This document shows positions 1 through 17,880 of a stretch of DNA of 64,000 bases, in pieces; position 1 is the first letter of the stretch; the number at the start of each line of letters is the position of its first letter. Under the pieces are notes generated by a model, which was given only the letters and a program-made list of their open reading frames with translations, had not been told where the DNA came from and did no database searches. A program made the translations under genes and the position numbers. This DNA comes from Eunapius fragilis (taxonomy: Eukaryota; Porifera; Demospongiae; Spongillida; Spongillidae), in NCBI GenBank assembly GCA_963681505.1, contig OY811985.1, forward strand, positions 4,246,419 to 4,310,418. Direction: 5' to 3'.

Positions 1-1764
1 AGTCCCTAAGTTCAATAGTTTAAAAACCATGATTTGTTTTAGTTATTATGGTTGAAGCTGTTATGGGGATAAAACTAAGCTAAGTTTAAAAATAATCATC
101 AATTATTAAGTGAAGTAAACAAGTTAACGCCATTTGTAGTGGTGAGTTATTAAAACTCAGTTAATTAAAATTGTAGTGGTCATTTAGCCATTTCAAGTTG
201 TCGTACATTATTGTGTCAAATAAATGAATTGCAAGCTATTTGATTTTATTAAAGATTCTAATAATGTGGTTTGTATTTGAATTCATTTAGATTGACAATC
301 CTATCAAGGAATTATATCCATTTAAAAGCGTTGCGTTCTTTCGTGGATACCCTTTATAGTAAATAGTTTGTGCTTTCACTACTCGTTGCCTGGGGACCTG
401 TACCATCAGTCGGGTCCTCACATTAGCCGACTGAGTAGTACTTCACAAAACAGCATCTTAGATCAAAGCATTCTAACAGATTGTGCGTACCAATATGAAT
501 AAGAGCGATAAGACGTTAACGGCGCGGGCGGTAAAAGATGTAGTACTGAAGGGTAAACAGGACTGTCGAGAGCTGGCACGGGCCCCATTAATTATATACG
601 GTACATGATTTATACATTCTATTCCGCACGGAACGTATACAAATTTTAATTATTACGCCTGCGCATATATACTATTATTTACATTGCCAATATACACAGT
701 ACAAAAAAAGTAAGAATAACATTCAAAGAAATACTAAAGCATATTGTATGATTGTAGGAAGTGATGCCCCATCGTCAAAGCCTAGTCCACTTTTATCCTG
801 GATCATATGATCAAAACAACCCCCCCCCCCCCCCACCCCTCAAAAAAAGCCGGGCGGCCCGGGCCCCTTGTTTAACGACGGGGTCCAGCCCCCCCCCCCT
901 ACGGCGGCCCTGAGCTGGTAAACAAAGATCAGCTGCCGAATCCGACCCGTGCAATGGTCGGCAAGGAAAATATATTACTGTCTCGCCTCGCTGTAGACTA
1001 TCAAGACAGCCATTAATTACTACAACTAACTCACAGCTTCACCAGCAGTTAGCTCAAATGTTACCGCTGAAGTTCCCCTATAGTTAATTACTAATTCATT
1101 TACAACATGGGAAATGACGTGTACTGTACACCTCGTACGGTGTTCCCCCCACCAGTTGATGAAATACATGTAGGTGCGGGCGGCCTTTGTTGGAATGTAT
1201 TATATAATGTGTATTAATTATTCGTTGGTTTTGGATAATCAGCAGCTAAAGAGGAGGAGCGGCTAGATTGGTCCTTATCCACACGATAATAAGGTTTGAC
1301 TGAAATGGAAAAATGAAATATGGTTATAGACCTAATTGTAAATATTGGGTGTGATATATGTATTTTTCACTCAAACCTTGCATGTTCCGTACTTTTTACA
1401 TCACCAATCCTACGCAAATATTCTAGTAGAGTTGTTTTTCATTGTCCTAGTTAAAGGAATTACTTCAACCGGCAGTGAATCTTGATACAAGTGGGCTTAA
1501 TTTAGTCATCTTGGGAAATGGGATTTGATCCACCTGTGTATACTGTATCACTGCTTCAATTATGGAGCAGATGGGTTCATAATACTACATAAAACCAAAT
1601 TTAATTCAATGAAGTACACCATATGAATATTGATAGGAGGATTCAACAAACTGGACTGTTCAGTAGATCATTTAGCATAGCTCCAACTGGAGTAGAATAC
1701 CACAGTGTGCACATGGCCAGCAAATTTTAGATGAAGCATTTCTTCAAGCAGTTATATAGAAGCA
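1..1764. other. No gene recognised; AT-rich non-coding DNA
   Basis: I see no exon-like stretch with splice borders, no long reading frame and no repeat array here. Short C runs occur near 821-833 and 888-898. A coding exon of an unrecognised gene cannot be excluded. Confidence 0.4.
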
Positions 1765-2470
1765 TAACACTTACAACATGGTCATATTCAGACTCTAAAC
1801 ATGGTCCTAAACATGGCTGCATATGAAGGATTAAGAATAACACATTCAACATGGTCCCATGTTGAAGCTTAACACCCCCAACAAGAATGCATGCTTAAGA
1901 TTAACACCCTCAGCACATATGCATGTTTAAGATTAACACTGAACAAGGTTCCATGTTAAAGTTTATAACACCCTAAAATGGTCGAATATCAGGGAATAAT
2001 TTACTTTTTTAAAATTGCATAAATTGCTATGCAAAGTCTAAGTTGGTTAGCAACTCAGTTCAGTTGCATAGCAATTTTTTTCCTCACTGAGATGTGTGAA
2101 ATTATTGCAATGTCGTGGAATCCATATATTAATCAGCGTGTCTTCTTTTGTACTGTACATACACTCTCTTCGCGTAGCATGTGTCCGTAAGAGTGGGTGG
2201 ATCGATACTGTGATGGCGTATTCGAAAACATTACGCATCACAGTTTTCTGCGACAAATTTTAAAAGTTGTTTCGCACCTTATAAAAACTGCATCACAAAA
2301 TGCGATGCGACACCGCTTAAATTATTCCCTGCATATATACATAGTTGCATGTTATGACCCTTAACATAGTCACATGTTGAAACCTAATACCATTAACGTT
2401 CACATACTGAAGCTTAACAGCCTTAACATGTCTCAAGTTGAAGCTTAACACCCTTACTACTTCCATTAAC
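1765..2470. repeat. Degenerate tandem repeat of about 31 bp
   Basis: Imperfect copies built around AACATGGTC, CATGTTGAAG and CTTAACACCC recur from about 1765 to 1980 and again from about 2340 to 2470. The copies have diverged. The array is interrupted by the transposon-like block at 1990-2331, so the array is older than that insertion. Confidence 0.55.
1990..2331. mobile_element. hAT-like non-autonomous DNA element, 342 bp
   Basis: The block begins CAGGGAATAATTTA and ends with the exact reverse complement TAAATTATTCCCTG, giving 14-bp perfect terminal inverted repeats. CAGGG...CCCTG ends are typical of hAT elements, but I could not match an 8-bp target duplication in the flanks. The interior has no transposase. 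A stretch near 24365-24440 resembles bases 2020-2100 of this element, so it is probably a small family. Confidence 0.6.
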
Positions 2471-2590
2471 CCTTTGACTATAAGCACTTGGCTGGACAGA
2501 GCCAACTGACTATTAATTACAATGCACACAAACCACAACAAGGAAACTGCAGGAAATTCCAAAGTGGCAAAGCCTCCCTACTCAACCTTA

Positions 2591-2756
2591 GGGAGCATTC
2601 ACAAATTACGTCACGCTGAAGGGGGGGAGGGGGGGTATCAGCCAGTGTGACGATGTATACATTAAACATACATTTGTATGGGATAATGTGTGACGAGGGG
2701 GGGGGGGGGGGTCCATAATGGTCAAAAATAGCGTGACGTAATTTGTGAATGCTCCC
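2591..2756. mobile_element. PIF/Harbinger-type MITE, 166 bp
   Basis: Perfect 27-bp terminal inverted repeats start GGGAGCATTCACAAATTACG. Both ends abut the trinucleotide TTA (2588-2590 and 2757-2759), the TWA target duplication expected of PIF/Harbinger elements. The interior is G-rich and too short to code. The element sits inside a 34-bp tandem repeat, whose unit continues on both sides. Confidence 0.8.
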
Positions 2757-2838
2757 TTACCACTTATTGGCAAAGCCTCCCTACTCAACCTTACCACTTA
2801 TTGGCAAAGCCTCCCTACTCAACCTTACCACTTATTGT
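2757..2838. repeat. 34-bp tandem repeat, about 2.5 copies
   Basis: The unit contains TTACCACTTATTGGCAAAG followed by CCTCCCTACTCAACC. A further partial copy lies at 2563-2590 on the other side of the MITE, so the original array was contiguous before the insertion. Confidence 0.75.
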
Positions 2839-2886
2839 TGGTGCCTGTGTAAGAGGAAATAGGCATGTAGGTGCTCCAGCAATAAC

Positions 2887-3290
2887 ATGAGCCTGGGGAG
2901 GAGTTTTCTGGGGAGGAAGTATGTACACAGTTGCGTGTACAATCAAATAAGCATGAATCATGCATGTGTGTACTGTCCAGTTGCCTGGGGAGGAGTGTGT
3001 ACACAGTTGCCTGGGGAGGAGTGTGTACAATCAAATAAGCATGAATCATGCATGTGTGTACTGTCCAGTTGCCTGGGGAGGAGTGTGTACACAGTTGCCT
3101 GGGGATGAGTGTGTACACAGTTGCCTGGGGAGGAGTGTGTACACAGTTGCCTGGGGAGGAGTGTGTACAATCAAATAAGCATGAATCATGCATGTGTGTA
3201 CTGTCCAGTTGCCTGGGGAGGAGTGTGTACAATCATCAAATAAGCATGAATCATGCATGTGTGTACTGTCCAGTTGCCGGGGGAGGGTAC
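2887..3290. repeat. Compound minisatellite (26-bp and about 48-bp units)
   Basis: The 26-bp unit is built on TTGCCTGGGGAGGAGTGTG plus TACACAG. It alternates with a longer block containing CAATCAAATAAGCATGAATC and ending in a CCAGTTG junction. Reading frames through it on both strands are products of the repeat and are not genes. Confidence 0.85.
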
Positions 3291-3418
3291 ATATTGGTGT
3301 TGAATGTACCATTCATACACAACACTTTCAGGCCATGTACAAACAATTGTGCACTTACATATATGCATGGTGCCTTGAGTAAACTGTGGGCACCTTTGTG
3401 TCAACAGAAGTGAGTTTA

Positions 3419-3800
3419 TGGCTGTGGGGATTGGTAGTGGTATGCGGGATGGTGTGTAGTGGTGTGGGGATGGTGTGTAGTGATGTGGGGATGATGTGGA
3501 ATGCGTAGTGATGTGGGGATGTGTGTAGGATTATGTGTAGTGATGTGGGGATGATGTGTAGTGGTGTAGGATGTGTAGTGGTGTAGGATGTGTAGTGGTG
3601 TGGAGATGATATGTAGTGATGTGGGGATGGCGTGCAGTGTGGGGATATGTAGTGGTGTGGGGCGTATGTAATGGTGTGGGGATGATGTGTTGTGATGTGG
3701 GGATAGTGTGTAGTGGTGTGGGGAGGTGGGGATTATGCGTAGTGATGTGGGGATGATGTGTAGTGGTGTGGGGATGGTGTGTAGTGATGTGGGGATGTGG
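3419..3800. repeat. GT-rich minisatellite, unit about 21 bp
   Basis: Irregular copies of GTGATGTGGGGATGATGTGTA fill this stretch, with many copies shortened or with GGTGTGGGGA variants. No coding potential beyond repeat-derived frames. Confidence 0.75.
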
Positions 3801-4489
3801 ACATGACAATGTAGACAGATTTACAGGCCAGGCATATTCAAAATCCAGCAAACATACACACATACATACATGTATGTGTATGTGTGTCTGTCAACCTGTG
3901 GCAAGTGTTGAAGAGAAGATACCTATACAATTACCAGGTGTGTTGGGCATCAGCTGTTATCAAGCGTGTTGGCCATTTACAGTAGAACACTATATCACCA
4001 CAGTGGGTTATTTGTGGTTGTAAATGATGATGTTTGTGTAGGACAGGCTAACAGGAATGTTGTGTTGAATTTCAGGATATTGTGATCTTATTCTTCCCCT
4101 CCACCAGTCTCTTAATATGAGAAACTTTTGTCCATTGCAAATTGGTGCACCTTTGGTCCCCATCACCTCTTACCATCATAATAGTTTGGAATTACATTGT
4201 ATTTACTATTAATCTAATGTGGTACAAATCTGCATGCAAATATGGTCAATGTGACGTTTCTACTACATTAAATTAAATGAAAGCTTTACATTTACTACGG
4301 TGTTGATGTCGCATATATACCATATTTATAACACATTTGATTACATTGTAAATCCAAATTTTAATGTAGTTACCCACCCTACCATCTCTGGTCCCCATCA
4401 CCTCCTACCCACCCTACCATCTCTGGTCCCTGCCATCACTTGTCTATGTCACCTTGTCACTACCATCAAACAGCACTCAGGTATGGTTT

Positions 4490-4916
4490 GTGGATTGGGT
4501 GAGGGGGGGTGGGATGGTGTGAAGGAGGGAGGTGGTAAAGGAGGAATGGGTAGTGAGGGAGGTGGTAAAGGAGGAATGCATTCAACCTCACCCGCACCAC
4601 CCACCCTTTCCTCCCTCACTACCCATCCCTCCCTCACCACCACCCCTCCTTCACCATTCAACCTCACCTGCACCACCTTCCCCACCCTCCCCTCCCACCA
4701 CCCACTCTCCCCACCCTCACCACCCACCCTCTCCTCCCTCACTACCGGGAAGGAGGGGTGGGATGTATAAGATGGTGAGAGGGAGGATAAAGCAGGGGTG
4801 GGTGGGTGAGGGAGCAGTGGGATGGATTGGGATGGTGAGGGAGAGGTTAGATGATGAAGGAGGGGTGAGTGAGGGATGGATGAGAGATGACATGGTGAAG
4901 GAGGGACTTAAGCTGT

Positions 4917-5013
<97 letters not shown>
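4490..5013. repeat. Purine/pyrimidine-rich low complexity and (TG)n
   Basis: From about 4490 to 4905 the strand alternates between GGAGG-rich and CCTCC-rich blocks that could pair with each other. From 4919 to about 5013 there is an uninterrupted (TG)n tract of about 47 repeats. The low-complexity reading frames here are not genes. Confidence 0.85.
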
Positions 5014-5014
<1 letters not shown>

Positions 5015-5236
5015 TTAAACAGTGGGTATACACATGGTAACCAATGCTTCTTCACAGGATACAATACAAGGCCTGTGAATGAAAGAAGGAAAACGAAAAT
5101 GAAAGGAAAACGAAAATGAAATATTTTTGTGACAGCTTGCTGTTCCATTATGACTTTGAGAAGAGAACAACAAACTGCAAGAAGGGTTATAAGCCTATTG
5201 CGATGCACCCTGAGGGCCCACAGATAATTATCAATG

Positions 5237-6062
5237 AGATCATGACACAGGTGAGGATCATGACACAAGTGAGGATCATGACACAAGTGAGGATCATGAC
5301 ACAAGTGAGGATCATGACACAAGTGAGGATCATGACACAAGTGAGGATCATGACACAAGTGAGGATCATGACACAAGTGAGGATCATGACACAAGTGAGG
5401 ATCATGACAAGGTGAGGATCATGACACAAGTGAGGATCATGACACAAGTGAAGATCATGACACAAGTGAGGATCATGACACAAGTGAGGATCATGACACA
5501 AGTGAGGATCATGACACAAGTGAGGATCATGACACAAGTGAGGATCATGACACAAGTGAGGATCATGACACAAGTGAGGATCATGACACAAGTGAGGATC
5601 ATGACACAAGTGAGGATCATGACACAAGTGAGGATCATGACACAAGTGAGGATCATGACACAAGTGAGGATCATGACACAAGTGAGGATCATGACACAGG
5701 TGAGGATCATGACAGGTGAGGATCATGACACAAGTGAGGATCATGACACAAGTGAGGATCATGACAAGGTGAGGATCATGACACAGGTGAGGATCATGAT
5801 ACAAGTTAGGATCATGACACAAGTGAGGATCATGACAAGGTGAGGATCATGATAGAGGTGAGGATCATGATAGAGGTGAGGATCATGATAGAGGTGAGGA
5901 TCATGATAGAGGTGAGGATCATGACACAAGTGAGGATCATGACATAGGTGAGGATCATGACATAGGTGAGGATCATGATAGAGGTGAAGATCATGACACA
6001 AGTGAGGATCATGATAGAGGTGAGGATCATGACAATCATGACACAGGTGAAGATGATAGAGG
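5237..6062. repeat. 18-bp minisatellite, about 45 copies
   Basis: The unit is GAGGATCATGACACAAGT, with GATAGAGGT variants towards the right end and occasional copies shortened to a GACAAGGTGAG junction. Because 18 is a multiple of three, four of the six frames stay open and give periodic six-residue peptides (for example MTQVRI on the plus strand). I see no splice sites, start context or homology to suggest translation. Confidence 0.9.
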
Positions 6063-6351
6063 TTGAGGTCATCACACTGATGGTGGAGATGCATCATGTT
6101 TGCCAATTCCACATACAGTAAAAAAATTTCACTCTCACGAGTTTTTGCAAAGTTTTGAATTCACTTTCAACATTCTCCATTAGTGTTGTTGATACCTAAT
6201 ATACAGAGCATCACAGTGACATTTCTAACATGAAATGGTGTATATTTGTGTGTGCATGCACAAATTCATTATGTGTATGTGTGTGTGTGTGTGTGCGTGT
6301 GTGGATATGTTTTGGTGCAAGTACAAGGCATCAATGTGACCTTGCAATGTG

Positions 6352-6776
6352 AGGGCACACTGCCTTGTGAGGGACACACTGCCTTGTGATGGACACACTG
6401 CCTTGTGATGGACACACTGCCTTGTGATGGACACACTGCCTTGTGAGGGACACACTGACACACTGCCTTGTGATGGACACACTGCCTTGTGATGGACACA
6501 CTGCCTTGAGAGGGACACACTGCCTTGTGATGGACACACTGCCTTGAGAGGGACACACTGCCTTGTGATGGACACACTGCCTTGTGATGGACACACTACC
6601 TTGTGATGAACACACTGCCTTGTGATGGACACACTGCCTTGTGATGGACACACTGCCTTGTGATGGACACACTGCCTTGTGATGGACACACTGCCTTGTG
6701 ATGGACACACTGCCTTGTGAGGGACACACTGCCTTGTGAGGGACACACTGCCTTGTGATGGACACACTGCCTTGCA
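6352..6776. repeat. 19-bp minisatellite, about 22 copies
   Basis: The unit is ACTGCCTTGTGATGGACAC, with GAGGGAC variants near both ends. Nineteen is not a multiple of three, so frames cycle through the unit. The long minus-strand frames over this array are repeat artefacts. Confidence 0.9.
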
Positions 6777-6849
6777 ATGTATGAGGGACACACCAGGCAA
6801 ATATGACCTTGCATGTGAGGGACACACTGGGCCCTCAGTATGACTTCCC

Positions 6850-8473
6850 AATCAGTATACATATACACAACAAAACCATTTTGCACAGATGCATACACAA
6901 ACATGAAGAACAGCTGCAAATCTCTGACATACAACTGTCTCCAAGCATGGTGGTGCCAGTTACATTTACAATTTCCTTTTCTTATTGAATCAGGAAATAG
7001 TATTCCCAATACCAATAGATTAAATCCTTTTTGGCAATACTCACACTTCAAACACATAAGACACTTCCCACTCACTGATAAAACATGTACATCTATATGA
7101 AGAAGAACCCAATTGTGCAATCACAGCAACAAAACTTCACACCCATGTACAGCAAAACGTTGGTGTGGTTGCTATTTCTTGGGGGGGGGGGGGGGGGGGG
7201 AGGAGAATGTGGATGGACGGACTCCTGTTGAATATAATGTCCAGGTATGTTCAGGTATGGCCTTGGTAAGGTTACTGTAACTTAGTTGAAATGTTTTCAA
7301 ATTGCCCCTGCAATTGCAAAACTACGAGGTGTACATAAAAAACACAATATTTATTACAACATATACAACCAGCATCCTCAAAATGACTAATCCCCAGCCC
7401 AACACTAGTTCCTCCTCCCCATTTCCTCTTTACTACTCTTGTTTGTGATGATAAGATAACACAACGAATTTAGAAAGAAATACTGCATGAGCACACGACT
7501 AACGATAACACTAAGCCTTTGTGTGTGTGCACTTAATATGCAGGGGTATCTAAATACACATTGCAATACACACAGCGATGCTACAATAATCACCCTGTTG
7601 CCCACAGAGGGGCGTAATCTGCAGACTACCTTCAAAAATAACTTACAACAGTGTAAATATGTACAAACCAACTGCTTATACCAAAAGTCCATCTACAGTT
7701 TTTCAAAATGTCAGCATTCTAAATACCAATACTGTACAAAAAGCAGCAGATCCAGAAGGACTTGATGGCATCACTCCCTTCAACCCCCCCCCCCCCCCCA
7801 ATGTATGCCATCTATTTTGAGAGTAGCAGTGGTCAGTCACCTGATGTCCCTTGGAAGTATACAAATCACATTGTGCACCCCAGGGCATTGCCACAGCAGC
7901 AAAATAAGACGAACCAACAATTTAATATCAACACAGGTTGGTGCCAAGTGAATGTGTGGGGTGGGGGGTGGGGGGTGGGGGGTGCAATCTAATTGATTAC
8001 TGTTGCAAGTGGCACACGGAAGTAGTGTGCCTGCTTGGCTTGGCATACCTGCATGGCCTCCATACACAGTCGGTTGAGTTATCAACAACGCAGAACTGAT
8101 AATCTGATCTCTACTATGCAAGCCTGTCACACCCGCTTCTGTGTAACAGTAAACCATTTCAAAGACCTCAAAAGCCAGCAAAAAAAAAAGGTATGCTATG
8201 AACAGGTTTCTTGGAAGGGTAACAAATTGTATATATCCTATCTGACCACCAAGGGTGCTAGGGTCCATCACAGATGGTATAACCCCTCCATGTGTATGCT
8301 ATGGTACAATCCCATCATGCAAACATATGGTAAGTAATTGTCAATTGCATACATGATCTTTCTATGCTCAACCGTGAAGTGACGATAGGAAATAAGCAGA
8401 GGAATGACAAGATGGCAGATAGGAGGATGCATACCATATTGTTACATGACCCTATTCAACTCCCTCCTGCCCT

Positions 8474-8554
<81 letters not shown>

Positions 8555-8800
8555 TTTTCTGTATACATATGCTGCTGAAGAGAGAGAGAGAGGGGGGGGG
8601 AGAGAGAGAGGGAGAGAGAGTGAGTGAGTGAGAGAGAGATGGAGAAAGAGAAACTTCAAACTGTCAATATTGGAATGGGCAAATAGAAGTAATAGTGTTT
8701 CTAGCTTTGACATTGCAGTTCTAGTAAGTGCTCACTTGTTTATTAGTTGAATAGGTCACATCATGGCGTGAGTGTGCCAGTGGGATATGGTGAGCCAATG
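6850..8800. other. No gene recognised; microsatellites and homopolymers
   Basis: The stretch contains a G run (about 7183-7200), a C run (about 7785-7799), a (CT)n tract from about 8473 to 8550 and a GA-rich tract at 8578-8640. It is the side where the missing 3' exons of the tubby gene should lie, but I found nothing matching the rest of the tubby domain on the minus strand. Confidence 0.45.
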
Positions 8801-9000
8801 NNNNNNNNNNNNNNNNNNNNNNNNNNNNNNNNNNNNNNNNNNNNNNNNNNNNNNNNNNNNNNNNNNNNNNNNNNNNNNNNNNNNNNNNNNNNNNNNNNNN
8901 NNNNNNNNNNNNNNNNNNNNNNNNNNNNNNNNNNNNNNNNNNNNNNNNNNNNNNNNNNNNNNNNNNNNNNNNNNNNNNNNNNNNNNNNNNNNNNNNNNNN
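8801..9000. other. Assembly gap (200 N)
   Basis: Exactly 200 N, a round number that suggests a placeholder and not a measured length. It abuts a 12-bp tandem array on its right, the likely cause of the break, and lies just downstream of the last tubby exon found. Confidence 0.98.
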
Positions 9001-9096
9001 TACCCTATACCTTACCCTATACCTTACCCTATACCTTACCCTATACCTTACCCTATACCTTACCCTATACCTTACCCTATACCTTACCCTACCCTT
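9001..9096. repeat. 12-bp tandem array TACCCTATACCT
   Basis: About eight copies of TACCCTATACCT run directly out of the assembly gap, so the true array length is unknown. The unit resembles two diverged telomere-like hexamers (TACCCT, ATACCT), but it is not the canonical TTAGGG repeat. Confidence 0.85.
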
Positions 9097-9173
9097 CTTT
9101 ACCTTATACAACCCAGCCTAATTTCTTCCCAACCATGTACCACACAGAAGGATCTAGTTTTTTAAAAAGTTAC

Positions 9174-15757
<6,584 letters not shown>

Positions 15758-16965
15758 ACTATACAACGAAAGCTTTAATCTGCCAAATTAGCATTCATTC
15801 TTGTACTGTCACCCGAGATCTCGTGACTAATAATTGCATGCCTAGTTTATTTTTGCGTTGTGCAACGTGCCCGTAGGCGCGTGTGTGTGCTTGTGCGTGA
15901 ACATCTAATCTATGGTGCAAAAGGGATTGGGGTCGGAGATACCCAGCAATCTATGAAGTGTACGCTTTTCTCATTTCAAGTTATATTATAGACGTGAAAC
16001 ATAACTAATTTTATATAGGGATTAAGGCTAGCTGGCCATAATCTTTATAGGATAGTGCATGCATATGCCCCACCCGGCCCCCATATTTAATCTTCTATAA
16101 AACGGTAAGCCATCTTGAAGGTGAACTATACAGCAATGCATGTCTAGCGTGATCACGTACCATTTCTGAAAACTATACTGGAGGATTAATCATATATAGT
16201 TTGCGGACATGATGCCGGCGGCTGTACTGAATGAACTGATTTTGATCCTTTACTCAGTTACGTTCAGACACCATGCACTGAACTGGATGAGGCCATAAAT
16301 ATAGGCCTATACGAGTCGCCATCACTGATACACAGTACATATGGAGAAATGGGAGCCAGTAACTGATTAATGGGATCATGACGTTTTCCATACATGTAAA
16401 CAAATCTTTCCATAGACAACTAGCTGAATATGAGGCTGCTCAATACCAAACACACCAGATTTTTACCAGCTGTGTTCGCGATAGGCTGTTAGTACGGTAC
16501 ATTTGACATGATTTTTACTTAAGTCACCAGATTTTTCCACTTCAAGGCATCGCTTCCATTGAATTGTTGGGCCATATACGCTGTCGGTTATCAGGTTGAA
16601 CGGGTTATTCGGATATTCGCAAAAAACCTATCTTTCGAATAGCAATTTGGCATTATTCAAGAATCGATTACTGAATTTTTTTTCTATCTTAATACCGGCT
16701 TACGTCTCTCCGTTCACCTATTCGTCGGCAATTTGCCTATTATCAGGATACTATTCTTCAGTTAACGAGATCAAGATACCTTTTTTTTTTTTTGGTCTAA
16801 ATAGTGATTACAATTTGAACGATTAATATGTGTTTAATACATGAGCATGGAATATACACACCTACAGATAAAATAGATTAAGATATGAGAGTCCGGACCA
16901 TTATTGCTCTCACAACAGATCTGGTCAAGGTTAGATTAACCCTGCTGTATATTTCGTACACACAG
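15758..16965. other. No gene recognised; presumed tubby 5' flank
   Basis: Bases just above 15757 should hold the 5' UTR and promoter of the tubby gene. I see no clear TATA box. The rest is AT-rich, with a T run near 16780-16792 and no supportable exon. Confidence 0.35.
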
Positions 16966-17880
16966 CTACTCTTGATTTGGAGACCCAATGGCAAGCCGGG
17001 TTGCTAGACGGGAAAATGTGTCCCTAACCTCCTTTCCCCAATTCACATAAGTCTCAACTGCCAGAGGGATGCACACCCACCCTAACTCATTGCATTTGGG
17101 ATCATTAGCCTTGTGCTTGCAGGTTTCTGCTGATAAAGCTGTGAAGCCTGATGTGATGCATGCTTGGTTAAGTGAGGCAACAGAGAGGGGGGATGACACA
17201 GTGAAATCAAAAGGCAGCAAATCTGCCAGTAATCCAATCACGAACCAAAACATCAGCTGGGCGGGAACGAGAACCATCAGGTGTCAAGTTGCTACCAACT
17301 TCAACGTGAACACCAAGATGTGCCTGGTGACAGAAATCAACAAACACATCTGGGAGTCGATTATGTCGTGTGACCACATCTCCACCCTTCTTACATGTAG
17401 CATGGTGACCCTGGAGATCTAATGCTGTGTTAGGACAAAGAGAACAGGAAAACCCTCTGCCAATCCCAGCCACCACCTAATGCCTACCCAGAACTCATGG
17501 GGGTCGAGATGTAAATCAAGTTCTCCACTAGGCACCACTAAAAGCCAAGAGGATTCATAGGGGGCTGAAGTCGAGAGGAGGCGGGCCTTGTTAGCAGGAG
17601 ATGAGGAATCAAAGAGAGCTCTAAACTGCTCAGTGTCAATATTGAAAGACAGGGCCTTTTGAGATATGGGCGAGTCTACAGTAGAGCCAATGAGAATAGT
17701 GTCTTGAGTAGGCACTATAGGCCATTGAAGGTGCTCACGGCATACTTTAGATGTTGGTTATCTACATCTGAAAAACCTGAGGAGCTAATAGAAGCGATGT
17801 ACGCAGCACAGGCATGCAGAGCCAAAGAACGCAACCCCAAACCTCCATACCTCAAACCCAGCTGTGCTTGCTGCTAGGCA
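16966..17880 (-). pseudogene. Retroelement C-terminal tail (zinc motif plus nuclease-like region), frameshifted
   Basis: Three overlapping frames read as one decayed protein. From 17880 downwards: LRYGGLGLRSLALHACAAYI, typical of the end of a reverse-transcriptase protein. Then 17715-17419, then a zinc motif CSLCPNTALDLQGHHATC and GGDVVTRHN with PADVLVRDW (17476-17207), then FDFTVSSPL to LGWVCIPLAVETY (17277-16966). At least two frameshifts separate the pieces, so it is inactive. The PADVLV...FDFTV pattern resembles a PD-(D/E)XK-type nuclease core, but that is inference. A related, more decayed copy is at 59740-60040 on the plus strand. Confidence 0.7.

Noticed and set aside
5187-6112. Long overlapping reading frames on both strands over the 18-bp array
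   Set aside because: They exist only because the unit length is a multiple of three; no splice sites, start context or homology.
5237-6776. CRISPR-like array
   Set aside because: Units are contiguous with no unique spacers, and the DNA is clearly animal. These are minisatellites.
6596-7120. Cys-rich minus-strand frame (CLMCLKCEYCQKGF)
   Set aside because: It runs straight into the 19-bp minisatellite, has no His ligands at finger spacing and no homology I recognise.
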